Part shown: piece by piece, positions 1-9,605 of the stretch
Position numbering within the stretch: the stretch's first letter is position 1
Layout: each line of letters opens with the position of its first letter
Origin: Mesorhizobium sp. M1D.F.Ca.ET.043.01.1.1
GTDB taxonomy: Bacteria > Pseudomonadota > Alphaproteobacteria > Rhizobiales > Rhizobiaceae
NCBI RefSeq assembly: GCF_003952385.1
Contig: NZ_CP034444.1
Coordinates: 434,001-498,000, forward strand
Length of the DNA: 64,000 nt
Direction of reading: 5' to 3'
Notes under the pieces: model-generated
What the model was told of the DNA's origin: nothing
The model's input: only the letters and a program-made list of their open reading frames with translations
Database searches by the model: none
Position numbers and translations under genes: made by a program

Positions 1-1033
1 GCCCCCTGAACGGATGCGAAAGTGTCAGGCTTGCAAGCTGTTCGGCCGAAACGTCGTGAAGGCGGTTCAAGGTGACCTTGGCCTTGGCCGCGGCGTCCTC
101 GGCCAGCGCGTCGGCGAAGATCAGCTTCTCGCCGGACTGCGGGCCGAATGCATTCTCGGCCGCCGTCACCTCATAGAGGCCATAGGCGACGCGCGGCGAA
201 TAGCTGACGGCGCGGTTGCCGGGCAGCGTCCAGGGCGTCGTCGTCCAGATGACGACATGGGCTTCGAGCAGGTCCAGCGAGGCCTCGGACAACGCCGCCG
301 GCTGCCCGCCATCGCCGCCGTCCACCGGACGCGCAAGGCTCGCGACCGGGAATTTCACCCAGATCGTGTCGCTCTCATAGTCCTGGTATTCGACCTCGGC
401 CTCGGCAAGCGCTGTGCGCTCGACCACGCTCCACATGACCGGCTTGGAACCGCGATAAAGCTGGCCCGACATGGCGAATTTCAACAGCTCGCCGGCGATG
501 CGCGCCTCGGCGTGGTAGGCCATGGTCGTGTAGGGATTGTGGAAGTCGCCGATGACGCCGAGGCGCTGGAATTCGTCGCCCTGCACCTTGATCCAGTGCG
601 TGGCAAAGTCGCGGCATTCCTTGCGGAATTCGTTGACCGGCACCTCGTCCTTGTTCTTGCCCTTGGCGCGATACTGCTCCTCGATCTTCCATTCGATCGG
701 CAGGCCGTGGCAATCCCAGCCCGGCACGTAGTTGGCGTCGTAGCCGCGCATCTGGAAGGAGCGGTTGATGACGTCCTTGAGGATCTTGTTCAGCGCATGG
801 CCGATATGGATGTTGCCGTTGGCGTAGGGCGGGCCGTCATGCAGCACGAATTTCTCGCGGCCGGCGGATGTCTCACGCAGCTTGCTGTAAAGGTCCATGT
901 CCTGCCAGCGCTTGACCATGCCGGGCTCCTTCTCGGGGAGACCGGCACGCATCGGGAAATCCGTCTGCGGCAGATAAAGCGTGCGGGAATAGTCGATCGT
1001 CTCGGACGCATCGGTCGTAGGGGTATCGGTCAT
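1..1033 (-). CDS. ileS: Isoleucyl-tRNA synthetase, N-terminal part (runs off the window)
   Basis: This is the N-terminal ~344 residues of a class I aminoacyl-tRNA synthetase, which charges tRNA-Ile in the cytoplasm. The protein starts [20 protein letters not shown] and carries HDGPPYANG followed by the class I HIGH signature at residues 76-79. Next come [20 protein letters not shown] and IEWKIEEQY, typical of IleRS. The ATG at 1033 is the first in-frame start before the conserved block. The KMSKS region, anticodon-binding domain and C-terminus lie beyond base 1. ileS commonly neighbours ribF in proteobacteria. Here ribF is on the same strand about 9 kb away, with an accessory block between them. 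Confidence 0.96.
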   Translation of the reverse strand, partial: MTDTPTTDASETIDYSRTLYLPQTDFPMRAGLPEKEPGMVKRWQDMDLYSKLRETSAGREKFVLHDGPPYANGNIHIGHALNKILKDVINRSFQMRGYDANYVPGWDCHGLPIEWKIEEQYRAKGKNKDEVPVNEFRKECRDFATHWIKVQGDEFQRLGVIGDFHNPYTTMAYHAEARIAGELLKFAMSGQLYRGSKPVMWSVVERTALAEAEVEYQDYESDTIWVKFPVASLARPVDGGDGGQPAALSEASLDLLEAHVVIWTTTPWTLPGNRAVSYSPRVAYGLYEVTAAENAFGPQSGEKLIFADALAEDAAAKAKVTLNRLHDVSAEQLASLTLSHPFRG

Positions 1034-1340
1034 CGATCTATCATCTCAATTGCCCGGCGGCGGAACAGCCCGGCGTTGAAGTCTTTGTCTTGACGCATAT
1101 CGTTTTCCCAAAACCGGAACCCACTTTTGGGCGATGTGCGTTGATGTTCTGAAAAAGCGCGAGGGGCCGCGCGCAAAAGTCCCGGCGGCTCCGGCGGCGC
1201 TCAGGCCACCCGGAACACCGGGCCCGTAATTCGTATCGCGATCGAAAAAAGGCGCGAAAAGCTCGTCATGGCGTGGCTTTTAGCGGATGGCGCGGCAGGA
1301 ATAAAGCCCGGATTTCAAGGCAAAGCGTTGGTTTGCTGGC
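1034..1340. other. Intergenic region between ileS and the OmpV-like gene
   Basis: About 300 bases with no convincing gene. It holds one palindromic repeat (listed separately at 1094-1140) and must contain the ileS promoter. No clear -35/-10 pair could be picked out with confidence. Confidence 0.6.
1094..1140. repeat. Dispersed palindromic intergenic repeat (cccaaaa/ttttggg type)
   Basis: Imperfect palindrome with outer arms cgcatatcg / cgatgtgcg (one G-T wobble) and inner arms cccaaaa / ttttggg. A diverged relative with the same architecture (inner arms cccagaa/ttctggg) lies at 45245-45295. This looks like one of the short repeat families scattered through Mesorhizobium intergenic regions. 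The family assignment is from memory. Confidence 0.65.
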
Positions 1341-2138
1341 CTACATCGAGAAATTGAAGCGATAGGTGGTCGATACGCCGACGGTCCACTGGTTGCGGTC
1401 GCCGCGCTCCTTGACCAGGCTGGAATCGGCCGCCGGCCCCATCAGGCGCGAATATTCGGTGAAGACGCTCGCCGTCATCGGCTCGGTCACTTTCCACGTG
1501 ATCGCGCCGCCGAGGCCGGTCGACTTCAGCCCGCCGCCCGGATGGTATTCGCTCAAGCCCGAAGCCGCCGCTTCCGTGGCGTTGACACCGTAATAGGCGT
1601 CGAAATAGTCCGACGAAGCGAAGGAGACGCGCGGACCGCCGGAGATGCGGACCGTGGGGGTGACGTCGTAGAAGGCATCCGCCGCGATGTCGGCGACGAA
1701 GCCGTTATGGGAGCGGATGCCATGCCGTAACTCGGCACGGGCGCGCAGCCAGTCCAGGGGATAGAACTCGAAGAAGCCGCCCACCTCACCGCCGAAGCGC
1801 ACCGGGTCGAGGCCCTCGAGCTCGTCCTTGCTGGTGCGATGGAACAGGAACTTGCCGGTGAGGCCGGCGCGCACGCTGCCGTCGTCGATCAGCGCCAGCG
1901 AGATGTTGTCGTTGCGCGAGGTGAAGCGCGCCTCGGGACCGGCCTTGCCGAGCGAGATGATCGGCTGGGCGCTCAGCATATATTTCTTGCCGCCCTCGAA
2001 ATTCGGCGCGACCAGGCCGGTGGCGCCGAGCGTCAGGTACCAGTCGCCCGAAATCCAGCTCCCCTCGCCCGCCCGGACGGCGGACACGGCCATCAGGCCA
2101 GAGGCGAGAACCAGCGGAATCGTCCCGACAATACGCAT
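1341..2138 (-). CDS. MipA/OmpV family outer-membrane protein
   Basis: A protein of ~265 residues with a signal peptide (MRIVGTIPLVLASGLMAVSA, cleavage near VRAG). A beta-rich body of alternating aromatic/polar segments follows, and it ends in Phe-Ser-Met (RFNFSM) as expected for an outer-membrane barrel. Segments such as WYLTLGATGLVAPNFEGG and the Tyr/Phe-rich C-terminus resemble MipA/OmpV proteins, which scaffold murein enzymes or act as small porins. The ATG at 2138 is preferred over the GTG two codons upstream because AAGGGG sits 5 bases before it. It is monocistronic, and the substrate or role here is unknown. Confidence 0.8.
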   Translation of the reverse strand: MRIVGTIPLVLASGLMAVSAVRAGEGSWISGDWYLTLGATGLVAPNFEGGKKYMLSAQPIISLGKAGPEARFTSRNDNISLALIDDGSVRAGLTGKFLFHRTSKDELEGLDPVRFGGEVGGFFEFYPLDWLRARAELRHGIRSHNGFVADIAADAFYDVTPTVRISGGPRVSFASSDYFDAYYGVNATEAAASGLSEYHPGGGLKSTGLGGAITWKVTEPMTASVFTEYSRLMGPAADSSLVKERGDRNQWTVGVSTTYRFNFSM

Positions 2139-2460
2139 CGTCACCCCTTACGCGAAACTCTCCGGAAGGAACACCCGGCAGCGCGGAAGGCATGGCGCCA
2201 GTGCGGTAAATTTTGACTTAAGATTCGTAACATCGGTGACGGCGGTTGGACAGTTTGAGTCCCACCTAATTCAATCTCTCGCCATCATCGCAAAACTCGA
2301 GACATTGGGAATGCACCACCAGCGGACGGACGTTCGGCTCCGCCTGGGACTTCGACGTCGCGCGCAAATTCATGTCGGTTACATAAATCCGTTGCGACGA
2401 TTTCGTACATTAAGGTGGCGGCTTTGTTTTGTGACCGCCCCTGCAAAAAAGGATGGAAGA
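2139..2460. other. Divergent intergenic region upstream of the phasin gene
   Basis: About 320 bases between the divergently read OmpV-like and phasin genes. It is locally AT-richer than its surroundings (around 2210-2240 and 2370-2440), as expected for promoters facing both ways. No gene, strong hairpin or confident promoter hexamers were recognised. Confidence 0.5.
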
Positions 2461-2922
2461 ATGGCCAAGATCCCGGACAAGACCGAAACGATTGAAACCG
2501 TCGAATCCCCTATCTTCGACCCGTCCAAGGCTACCGAGCAAGTTCGCGCTGTTGTCGACCAGGGCGTTGAGCAGTCGAAGCAGGCGTTTTCCAAATTGAG
2601 TTCGGACGCCGAAACGACACAAAAGGCTCTTGAGTCGACCTTTGAAATGGCCAAGACCACCGGCAACGAGGTGTCCCTGAAGATGATTGCGGCTCTGAGA
2701 GACAATGCCGAAGCCGGCTTCACGCACCTTGAGGCACTGGTTGCCGCGAAGTCGCTGTCCGAGTGCATCGAACTTCAGGCCGCTTTCCTTCGCAAGCAGA
2801 TCGAAAAATCCGCCGAGCAGGCCAGAAGCCTCCAGGCTGCGATGATGAGAGCTGGCGAGGACATGTCCAAGCCGATCAAGGATGTCTTTGAGAAGGCTTT
2901 GAAGGACCGCAAGGCTGCCTGA
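2461..2922 (+). CDS. Phasin family protein
   Basis: A 153-residue protein, nearly all helical and rich in Ala, Glu, Lys and Gln. It has the phasin pattern FDPSKATEQVRAVVDQGVEQ near the N-terminus and a central amphipathic helix (residues ~50-110) containing LEALVAAKSLSECIELQAAF. Phasins coat polyhydroxyalkanoate granules and stabilise or regulate PHA storage. In rhizobia some members also act in stress responses. The ATG at 2461 follows AAGGATGGAAGA, a usable Shine-Dalgarno. No PHA synthase lies nearby. A strong hairpin follows the gene. Confidence 0.9.
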   Translation: MAKIPDKTETIETVESPIFDPSKATEQVRAVVDQGVEQSKQAFSKLSSDAETTQKALESTFEMAKTTGNEVSLKMIAALRDNAEAGFTHLEALVAAKSLSECIELQAAFLRKQIEKSAEQARSLQAAMMRAGEDMSKPIKDVFEKALKDRKAA

Positions 2923-2993
2923 TTGCCTAAGGCATCCCAGACCGAAGGGTCGTGCCTGGTCCCTGGGCGCGTTGCCCCGGTTTCCTTGCATTT

Positions 2994-3020
2994 GGTCGGG
3001 CGGCTTTTGTCCGCCCGACC
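2994..3020 (+). terminator. Hairpin downstream of the phasin gene
   Basis: Perfect 10-bp stem ggtcgggcgg (2994-3003) / ccgcccgacc (3011-3020) with a 7-base loop cttttgt, 71 bases after the phasin stop. There is no T-run after the stem, so it may be a terminator needing help or an mRNA-stabilising hairpin. Confidence 0.6.
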
Positions 3021-3114
3021 GCATCGGAGCGATATCGGTGGTTTCGAGGTTTTTCAGCCCGTGCGCAATAGGTTGCAGAGTGCTCGGCAATCCCTGGGCG
3101 CAAGGCTCATCTCA

Positions 3115-3348
3115 CTAAGCGTCACCGCTCACTCGGCCTGCGATGGCGAATGCCTGTAGGTTTTTGACCTTTCCGTGGTCCTGGTCGGCATTGGCGATAA
3201 TCGAAAAGAACGCCGCACGGGCGATGTCTTTCTTTGACGCGTCCGGGTGCTCCTTCCTTGCCGCCTTCAGTAGTTTTTTCGGCGTCATATCTGGCGTCAC
3301 AATCCGCATCAGAGTGTCGCTGATCGCCTGCAATTCGGTTGCATCCAT
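3115..3348 (-). CDS. Small conserved hypothetical protein (77 aa)
   Basis: The protein begins MDATELQAISDTLMRIVTPD and is mostly helical and charged. It contains MTPKKLLKAARKEHPDASKKDIARAAFFSII, which reads like a small helix-turn-helix-sized helical bundle, but no family was recognised. It is transcribed convergently with the phasin gene. The coding pattern (third-position GC bias, no internal stops, sensible start) supports a real gene. Function is unknown. Confidence 0.6.
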   Translation of the reverse strand: MDATELQAISDTLMRIVTPDMTPKKLLKAARKEHPDASKKDIARAAFFSIIANADQDHGKVKNLQAFAIAGRVSGDA

Positions 3349-3549
3349 TGGGGAACTCCGTCCCTGGCCCCGCTGGCAAGTTTAGCAGAGCGCCTCTGTG
3401 AAACTGAATTCACGTTACAATCGGAAACCAGCCGGCGCGTTCCGAGGCTGGGTCAGCTGTCTCACAAGGGCGAAAGCGCTTTGCCGCCATAGCGTCAGCC
3501 AGCTCGCCGGCCGGTGCCGCTCGGAAGATGGCGAAGCCGTGCCGAGAGT

Positions 3550-3729
3550 TCACTCCTTCTTCAAATCTTCGGCTTCGTCTTTGAGCTTGGTCCAGTCGGC
3601 ACCATGCTTCCGTAACAAGGCGCGCGCCTGTTTCGGCGTGACGTCGGCAATTTCCGTCAGGTGCTCTACCTCCAGCTCTTGCCCCGTCACAACGCGGCTC
3701 GCCTTCTTCTTTTTTTCTTTGATAGCCAT
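3550..3729 (-). CDS. Small hypothetical protein, DUF3606-like (59 aa)
   Basis: A 59-residue basic then acidic protein: MAIKEKKKKASRVVTGQELE, then a helical segment VTPKQARALLRKHGADWTKL and an acidic/basic tail ending LKKE. The segment resembles the short DUF3606 family common in rhizobia. That match is from memory and tentative. The ATG at 3729 has AGAAGG eight bases upstream, so the longer upstream open frame is not needed. Function is unknown. Confidence 0.55.
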   Translation of the reverse strand: MAIKEKKKKASRVVTGQELEVEHLTEIADVTPKQARALLRKHGADWTKLKDEAEDLKKE

Positions 3730-3914
3730 TATGGGTCCTTCTCTTGCATCATCGGATGAACGAGAACCGAGAAGTGTGGTTCCGCTCGCGCATTGTCGTG
3801 TGCGGGCTTGAGGTCCGGGCACAGCTGGTCGACGCGGGCGGTTGTTTGTGACAGCTTTATGACGCACCATGCGGGTGGGGTCCCTCCGTGGAGCGAGGCG
3901 GCGCCGAGGACATC

Positions 3915-5364
3915 ATGCAGGAAACGGAACTGAAGCTCGAGCTTTCGCAATCGGGTGCGCGGTCGCTCCTAAAGAAAAATCCGTTCGGATCCCCGCCCAC
4001 CATTCTTCCGCAGAGATCCGTCTATTTCGATACTACCGGATGGGATCTGTCCAAAGCGCGGCCTATCGCTTCGCATTCGGCAATCGGGAAATGAAAGGGT
4101 GCAAACCCTCAAGGCGGGCGATGGCGCCGCGGCCGGATCCTTCACCCGCGAGGAATGGGAGCGACCGGTCGCCGGCGATGCACCGATCCTTGATGACCCG
4201 CAGATTCGTGACGTGCTCGCAGGAGAGGCCCCCAAGCTCGCGCCCTTATTTGAAGTTCATGTCAAACGGCATCGTTGGAATGTGTCGGATGACGACGCCA
4301 CGATCGAGGTCGCTTTGGATCTTGGCAAGGTCGTTGCCGCTGATCGCGAAGCTCCGCTCTGCGAGATCGAGTTGGAAAAGAAGGCGGGTTCACCGAGAGC
4401 GCTGTTTGCGCTCGCCCGCAAAGTCGACCTGATCACGCCGGCGCATCTCGGCGTGCTGAGCAAAGCGGAACGGGGCTATCGTCTGCTTGGTTCGGCGCCC
4501 GGTGCTGTGAAATCCGCCGCGACCCCGCTCACTTCCGAGATGAGCGCGGCAACAGCTTTCGCGCGCATCGCGGCGGCCTGTCTCAAACAGTTTCGGCTCA
4601 ATGAAACGGCGCTCGGCTGGTCTCGCGATGCCGACGCCCTGCACCAGGCTCGCGTGTCGCTGCGACGACTGCGCTCGCTATGCTCGATCTGCAAGTCGCT
4701 ATTCGACGACAGCCGTTTCGACCACTTGCGAGAAGAATTGAAATGGCTCGCCTCGGAGCTTGGCGAGGCACGCAATATCGACGTGATGATCGGTCGCGCT
4801 TCGAGCGAGGCTCTTTCGAGCCGTTTTCAAGACGCGCGCGACGACGCCTACGCGGCGGTCGAAGCATCGCTCTCCTCGGTGCGCGCTCGCTCCTTGATGA
4901 TCGATGCCACCGAGTGGATTTCCATCGGGGACTGGCGAACCCAATCGGACGAAAAGTTGCACGAGCAGTCGTCGAGGAATTTGGCCTCGGGTGTATTTGA
5001 CAAATTCTGGAAAAAGGTGGCGAAGGGCGGCAACGATCTCATCGATGCCGATGACGAGACCCGACATAAAGTGCGCATCGCCGCAAAGAAACTGCGCTAC
5101 GCGGCGGAGTTCTTCGAGCCGCTTTATGAGGGCAAGGCGGAAGCCAAACGGCACCGACGGTTCATCAAGGCGATGAAGGACCTGCAGGATCATCTGGGCA
5201 ACCTCAACGATATCGCCACCGCGCCCGATATGTTGGCAGCGCTGGAGCTTTCGGACGTGGCGGGTGCGAAGGATCTTTTCAGCGCCGAGGACAAGTCCCA
5301 GCTTCTCAAGGACGCCGCCGAAGCACACGACGCCTTTGTCAATACCAGGCGCTTCTGGCGTTAA
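3915..5364 (+). pseudogene. CYTH-CHAD domain protein, frameshifted
   Basis: Two adjacent open frames together encode one CYTH-CHAD protein. Frame 1 (from the ATG at 3915, SD GAGGA) begins MQETELKLELSQSGARSLLK and reaches YFDTTGWDLSKA, the start of a CYTH (triphosphate tunnel) domain, but soon meets a stop near 4092. In the next frame the expected continuation GLSLRIRQSGNERVQTLK is intact from base 4060 and runs to the stop at 5364. It includes a C-terminal CHAD domain with conserved His/Arg/Lys (ALHQARVSLRRLRSL; HKVRIAAKKLRYAAEFF). One extra base within 4056-4060 explains the break. CYTH domains handle polyphosphate or triphosphates and CHAD domains bind polyphosphate granules. The rest of the frame is undamaged, so the lesion is recent or a sequencing error. 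A restart within the second frame would give CHAD without a full CYTH domain. Confidence 0.85.
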
Positions 5365-5437
5365 GCGGCATGCTGAGGGGCGACGAAGGCCCGGCATCGG
5401 AAGACAGACGTCCCTCCGGGTCAAGAGCTCGCGCGGA

Positions 5438-5662
5438 TCAGCTGCCGCGCGGCGTCGGCGGGGCCAGAAGCTTCGCCACAGCCTTGGCGCCCTTGCCCGT
5501 AACACGGACCGATCCGTCGTCACCCACCTCCATCATGGCACCATTGGAGAAGCTGAGGGACCAGCCGTCGCCCTTGGCGCTGCGGCGGCGGTCGGTGAGC
5601 TCGATGCCGGCAGCGGTGACCAGGGCGACGATCCCGTCGACGTCCATCTTCGTCTTCCGCAT
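5438..5662 (-). CDS. Small hypothetical protein (74 aa)
   Basis: A short protein beginning MRKTKMDVDGIVALVTAAGI, with a central Gly-rich hairpin-like stretch (WSLSFSNGAMMEVGDDGSVR) and a Lys/Ala-rich end. The ATG at 5662 lies just 8 bases past the stop of the upstream phosphoesterase gene and has GAGGG before it, so the two are probably cotranscribed. No family was recognised. Confidence 0.55.
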   Translation of the reverse strand: MRKTKMDVDGIVALVTAAGIELTDRRRSAKGDGWSLSFSNGAMMEVGDDGSVRVTGKGAKAVAKLLAPPTPRGS

Positions 5663-5670
5663 ACGCGCCC

Positions 5671-7218
5671 TCAATTCAGGTCGAGCCCGCCGGTAAGATC
5701 GCCGAGCGGCGGCTCGCCATGCGCGGCGACTGCCTTGTCACGCACCACGATGCCACGCAGGACCGGCAGCTCGAAGCGCTCGGTGATGAAGCGCAGGATC
5801 GACGTCGTGTCATAGGGCGTGTGATCGACATAGCCGTGCTTGGCGAAAGGCGAAACGATGATCGCAGGGATGCGCGTGCCGGGCCCCCAGCGGTCGCCCT
5901 TGGGCGGAGCGACATGATCCCAGATGCCGCCGTTCTCGTCATAGGTGACGACCACCAGCATATGCGGCCATTGCGGGCTTTTCTCCAGATGGGCGACGAC
6001 ATCGGCTATATGGCGGTCGCCGGCCTGGATGTCGGCATAGCCGGAATGCTCGTTGAGATTGCCCTGCGGCTTGTAGAAGGAGACCTGCGGCAGGGCGCCA
6101 TCGTCGATTGCCTGGATGAAGCTCACGCCGCTCAAGCCGGCGTCGCGCAGATGCTCGCGCCTGGCCTCGCTGCCCGGAGCATAGTTGGCGTAGTAGTTGA
6201 ACGGCTGGTGGTGATACTGGAAATTCGGGGTCGGCGTGTGATTGCCGTGGTCGAGCGTGTATTGCCAGGCGCCCGAATACCACGCCCAGGTGACATGCTT
6301 GAGACTGAGCATGTCGCCGATGGTCGGCTCCGTCTGCGGCGGCAATGTCGTCGGCTTGGCCGGATCCGCCAGGCGCGGATCGCCGCCGGGCGCCGGATCG
6401 TTGCCGCTCGGCTGGTAAGGCGGCTGCATCGTGTTCACGGCGTAGAAATCCGGCGTCAGATTGCCGTCGGAGACGAATTTCGGGATGCCGTCGCGCACCG
6501 ATTTCGGTGAATTGTCCGCTATCTTCAGCGCCCTGCCACTGTCGTCCGTCACCGAAATCGACGGTTTGGCCGGATTCTTGTCGGCCTCCGCGTAGTAAGG
6601 CGCGCAGGCGCAGACCAGCCATTGGTGGTTGAAAAACGAGCCGCCGAAGCCGCCCATGAAGAAATGGTCGGCCAGCACGTATTTCTGCGCCACCGCCCAC
6701 ATGTCGGTCTTGGATGCGTCCCAGTTGCTCATCGGCATGGCGCCTGAATCGGCCCAGGCTACGAACATGTCGTTCTTGCCGCCGTTGATCTGCATCTGGT
6801 TCTGGTAGTAGCGGTGCCAGAGATCGTGGGTGACGACGCTCAACGGAACGTTGAAACCTTTCTCGTCATTGACGGTGAACGGCTCGTTCGGAAGGTGCTC
6901 GGTCATCGCCTGCGTCACCGGCGGCGTGACGCCCTTGGCGGTCAGCCCATCCCAGACCGGCGGCAGCTCGGACAGCACCGATCCGTCACGGTCACGCTGC
7001 TCAAGGCTTTCCTTGCTCGCCTTGTCGATGCCCTCGGCACCGGGAAAATGACCATAGAGATTATCGAAGGCGCGGTTCTCCGCGAAGATAACGACCACCG
7101 TTTCGATCTTGGCGATGCCGTCCGGCGGATCGCCGGGCTGAGCCGCGAAAGCGCAAGCCGAGGCGGCGCACAGAGCGAGAGTCGAGGAAAACAGGGCGAG
7201 CCCACAGGATCGCTTCAT
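5671..7218 (-). CDS. Secreted acid phosphatase / phosphoesterase family protein (AcpA/phospholipase C-like)
   Basis: A protein of ~515 residues with a signal peptide (basic start MKRS, hydrophobic stretch to about residue 27, AFA-A cleavage). The mature part opens with KIETVVVIFAENRAFDNLYG, the metal- and nucleophile-bearing start of the phosphoesterase family (PF04185) that includes acid phosphatase AcpA and phospholipase C. Later hallmarks are DHFFMGGFGGSFFNHQWL, EHSGYADIQAGDRHIADVV, VVVTYDENGGIWDHVAPP and GTRIPAIIVSPFAKHGYVDH, all typical of this fold. It probably releases phosphate from phosphomonoesters or phospholipids in the periplasm. The ATG at 7218 fits the GGGAGG Shine-Dalgarno better than the ATG two codons earlier. 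Substrate class cannot be settled from sequence alone. Confidence 0.88.
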   Translation of the reverse strand: MKRSCGLALFSSTLALCAASACAFAAQPGDPPDGIAKIETVVVIFAENRAFDNLYGHFPGAEGIDKASKESLEQRDRDGSVLSELPPVWDGLTAKGVTPPVTQAMTEHLPNEPFTVNDEKGFNVPLSVVTHDLWHRYYQNQMQINGGKNDMFVAWADSGAMPMSNWDASKTDMWAVAQKYVLADHFFMGGFGGSFFNHQWLVCACAPYYAEADKNPAKPSISVTDDSGRALKIADNSPKSVRDGIPKFVSDGNLTPDFYAVNTMQPPYQPSGNDPAPGGDPRLADPAKPTTLPPQTEPTIGDMLSLKHVTWAWYSGAWQYTLDHGNHTPTPNFQYHHQPFNYYANYAPGSEARREHLRDAGLSGVSFIQAIDDGALPQVSFYKPQGNLNEHSGYADIQAGDRHIADVVAHLEKSPQWPHMLVVVTYDENGGIWDHVAPPKGDRWGPGTRIPAIIVSPFAKHGYVDHTPYDTTSILRFITERFELPVLRGIVVRDKAVAAHGEPPLGDLTGGLDLN

Positions 7219-7441
7219 CGCCATACCTCCCTGGTGCAAATGGGATGACACCAGCTTCGCGGCATATTGGCAATAGCTGCCGCGTTGGACGGGCAACGCC
7301 ATCGGCGGTGGCTTTCGCCAATCAGGGACGCCACGATCGCGGGAGCTGGCACGCAATCGTGTCTATCCCCGCATAAAGTGATAGACGGTTGCATCACTTG
7401 CCGAGCCGGCTTCCACGGCGGCCCGCCAATTGTGGGCTGTT

Positions 7442-9370
7442 CTATGGCTGCCCGAGAGGCTGCGCCTCGCCCGCCTCGCATTCCGGCAGTCGCACAGGTT
7501 TGGCGAATTTCGCCAGCGCCTCGGGCTTGGCGCAAGCCGGAAAGCCGGCGAGCGGCATCGTTTCAATAAACCGGCTGCGCTCACGAGTGCTCAAGCCGAC
7601 TTCATTGATCATGCTCTCGACGGTCAGGTCGGGGTACTGCTTGAGAGTTTCCCTAACCGCGGCATTCGCCTCATCCATGCGACCCAGAGCCGCAAGGGAG
7701 CCGCTAAACACCACCCACCTCCAATGGTCGTAGTTGTCAGGTGTCATGCGCTCCAGCATCTTCAACGCGTCCTCATACCGGCCGGCCATAAAATAGGCAG
7801 GGCCGAAGAAGTTGGACGTCCACATCGGATAGTTCGGGTCGAGCCGCATTACCTGGTCGACCATCTGAGCGCCGCGTTCGGGTTCACCGAAGCGTGCCGC
7901 ATAGCCGGTATAGAATGTCAGGATCTCGGACGAACCGGGAGCAAGACGAAGGGCCGTATCCAGTTCGGCCTTGGCGCGGGCGTTGTCGCCCTTGTGGCTG
8001 AGACTCATCCCAAACACGGCGTGTGCCTCAGCGTCGCCTGGATCGAGCCGCACCGCGTGTTCGGCCACATCGGCAGCCGCCTTGATCTCGCTCTCGGGAT
8101 TGATACCGAAGCCAGCCAATATGCCATGAGCATGGTAGAGTTCTACCCAGGCGCGGGCCAGCCCAGGGTCCAGCTCAATGGCGCGGTTGAGAAGCGCGAT
8201 TGCCTCCTGCTCATCGGCTACGGTGATCTTTTCAATCTTCTCGGTCCCGAGCAGATAGTAGTCATAAGCATTCAGGTTTTCAGGTCGTTTGCGTTTGGCC
8301 GCGGCCCGCCCGGCCGTCTGAATCAACCCTACGCCGCCGCCCAGACGGTTGGAGACTTGCTCTGCGATCTCGGTCTGGACGGCGAACACGTCCTCAGCGG
8401 GCCGGTCCCAACGATCCGACCAAAGATGGTTGCCGGTTTGTGCATCGATCAACTGCGCGGTGACCCGCACCCGCTCATCTTGCCGCTGGATGGAGCCTTC
8501 CAGTACGAAACCGACATGGAGCGCATGTGCGACCTGGCGGGCGTCCACCGGCTTGCCCTTGTAAACTTCCGTCGAATTCCGGGCCACGACGTCAAGTTCG
8601 GGAAACCGCGCAAGGTCGGTGATGATATCCTCCGTCAAGCCATCGGCCAAACGCCCGCTGGCCTCGTCGCCATAATTATTGAAAGGCAGCACCGCGACCG
8701 ACGGCTTGGCCCCCAGTGACGTGGGCTGAAAGAACCACCACGTCCCCCCAGCCACCAAAGCCAGCATCAGGATCGCCGCCGCAGCTGTCCTGGTCCAGTG
8801 CGGCATCGCCTGGCGTAAGGTCCGGCGCAGGCGCTTGCCATCGAGCCTCACCCGGTACATCCGCACGGGGCGGTTGATATTCTTGACGTGCTGCTCGCCG
8901 ACGAAATCGAGTGGCCAATCAAGCTTGCCCTGCAAATGGTCGTAGGCCGTACCTGACACCATCACCCCGCCCGGATCGGCCAGTTGTTCTATGCGAGCGG
9001 CCACATTGACGCCGTCGCCATACACATCGCCATCCACCAGCGCCACATCGCCAAGATTGATCCCGATGCGGAACACAATCCGCTCATGCTCCGGCAATTC
9101 ACCATTGCGAACGGCCACAGCTTTCTGAATTTCGGCTGCGCAGATCACCGCATCGACCACGCTGTCGAAGACGACAAGCGCGCCATCTCCCAACAGCTTG
9201 ACAATTCGACCCTGATGCAGAGCGATCGCTGTATCGGTTACGTCGGCCCGGATAGCTCTCAGGCGCCCGATGGTGCCAGCTTCGTCAATCTCGGTCGCCT
9301 TTGAATAGCCGACCATATCCAACGCAAGGATCGCCAGCAGTTTCCGGTTCAATGGAGGGACGATCATCAT
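7442..9370 (-). CDS. Class III adenylate/guanylate cyclase with membrane segment, TolB-like and TPR domains
   Basis: A 642-residue protein in four parts. Residues ~1-165 form a class III nucleotide cyclase domain: LAILALDMVGYSK with metal Asp18, KLLGDGALVVF with Asp62, and VYGDGVNVAARIE with the Asn/Arg pair. A transmembrane helix follows (residues ~195-215, AAAAILMLALVAGGTWWFF). Next is a TolB-amino-terminus/FlgO-like segment (SVAVLPFNNYGD, LVLEGSI-like, GNHLWSDRWDR). TPR repeats fill ~360-600. Catalytic residues appear intact, so cAMP production is likely, gated by whatever the C-terminal sensor binds. This architecture is abundant and often expanded in rhizobia. It stands alone on its strand. 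Confidence 0.88.
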   Translation of the reverse strand: MMIVPPLNRKLLAILALDMVGYSKATEIDEAGTIGRLRAIRADVTDTAIALHQGRIVKLLGDGALVVFDSVVDAVICAAEIQKAVAVRNGELPEHERIVFRIGINLGDVALVDGDVYGDGVNVAARIEQLADPGGVMVSGTAYDHLQGKLDWPLDFVGEQHVKNINRPVRMYRVRLDGKRLRRTLRQAMPHWTRTAAAAILMLALVAGGTWWFFQPTSLGAKPSVAVLPFNNYGDEASGRLADGLTEDIITDLARFPELDVVARNSTEVYKGKPVDARQVAHALHVGFVLEGSIQRQDERVRVTAQLIDAQTGNHLWSDRWDRPAEDVFAVQTEIAEQVSNRLGGGVGLIQTAGRAAAKRKRPENLNAYDYYLLGTEKIEKITVADEQEAIALLNRAIELDPGLARAWVELYHAHGILAGFGINPESEIKAAADVAEHAVRLDPGDAEAHAVFGMSLSHKGDNARAKAELDTALRLAPGSSEILTFYTGYAARFGEPERGAQMVDQVMRLDPNYPMWTSNFFGPAYFMAGRYEDALKMLERMTPDNYDHWRWVVFSGSLAALGRMDEANAAVRETLKQYPDLTVESMINEVGLSTRERSRFIETMPLAGFPACAKPEALAKFAKPVRLPECEAGEAQPLGQP

Positions 9371-9605
9371 CCTGCCCCGGACCCAAACTGGCCAAAATGG
9401 TACACCTAACCCAGCACGCTGACGAGAGGCCCGCCCCGCCAGGCCAGGATGTCGTCCATTGGCCCGGAGGAAAGGTCACTTCCACACTGCGCTGGACAGC
9501 CTGCGGCTGCCAAGCGTGCTTTGTCCTGCTCGCTGGACGCGCAATGCCATCGGGATTACCCTCATTGCGGCATGACGCGCGGCGAATTCTGGAGGAGATG
9601 CAGCC

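Noticed and set aside
3398..3811. Plus-strand open frame opposite the small 59-aa gene
   Set aside because: No plausible Shine-Dalgarno, Ser/Arg-rich low-quality translation, and it is antisense to a better candidate.
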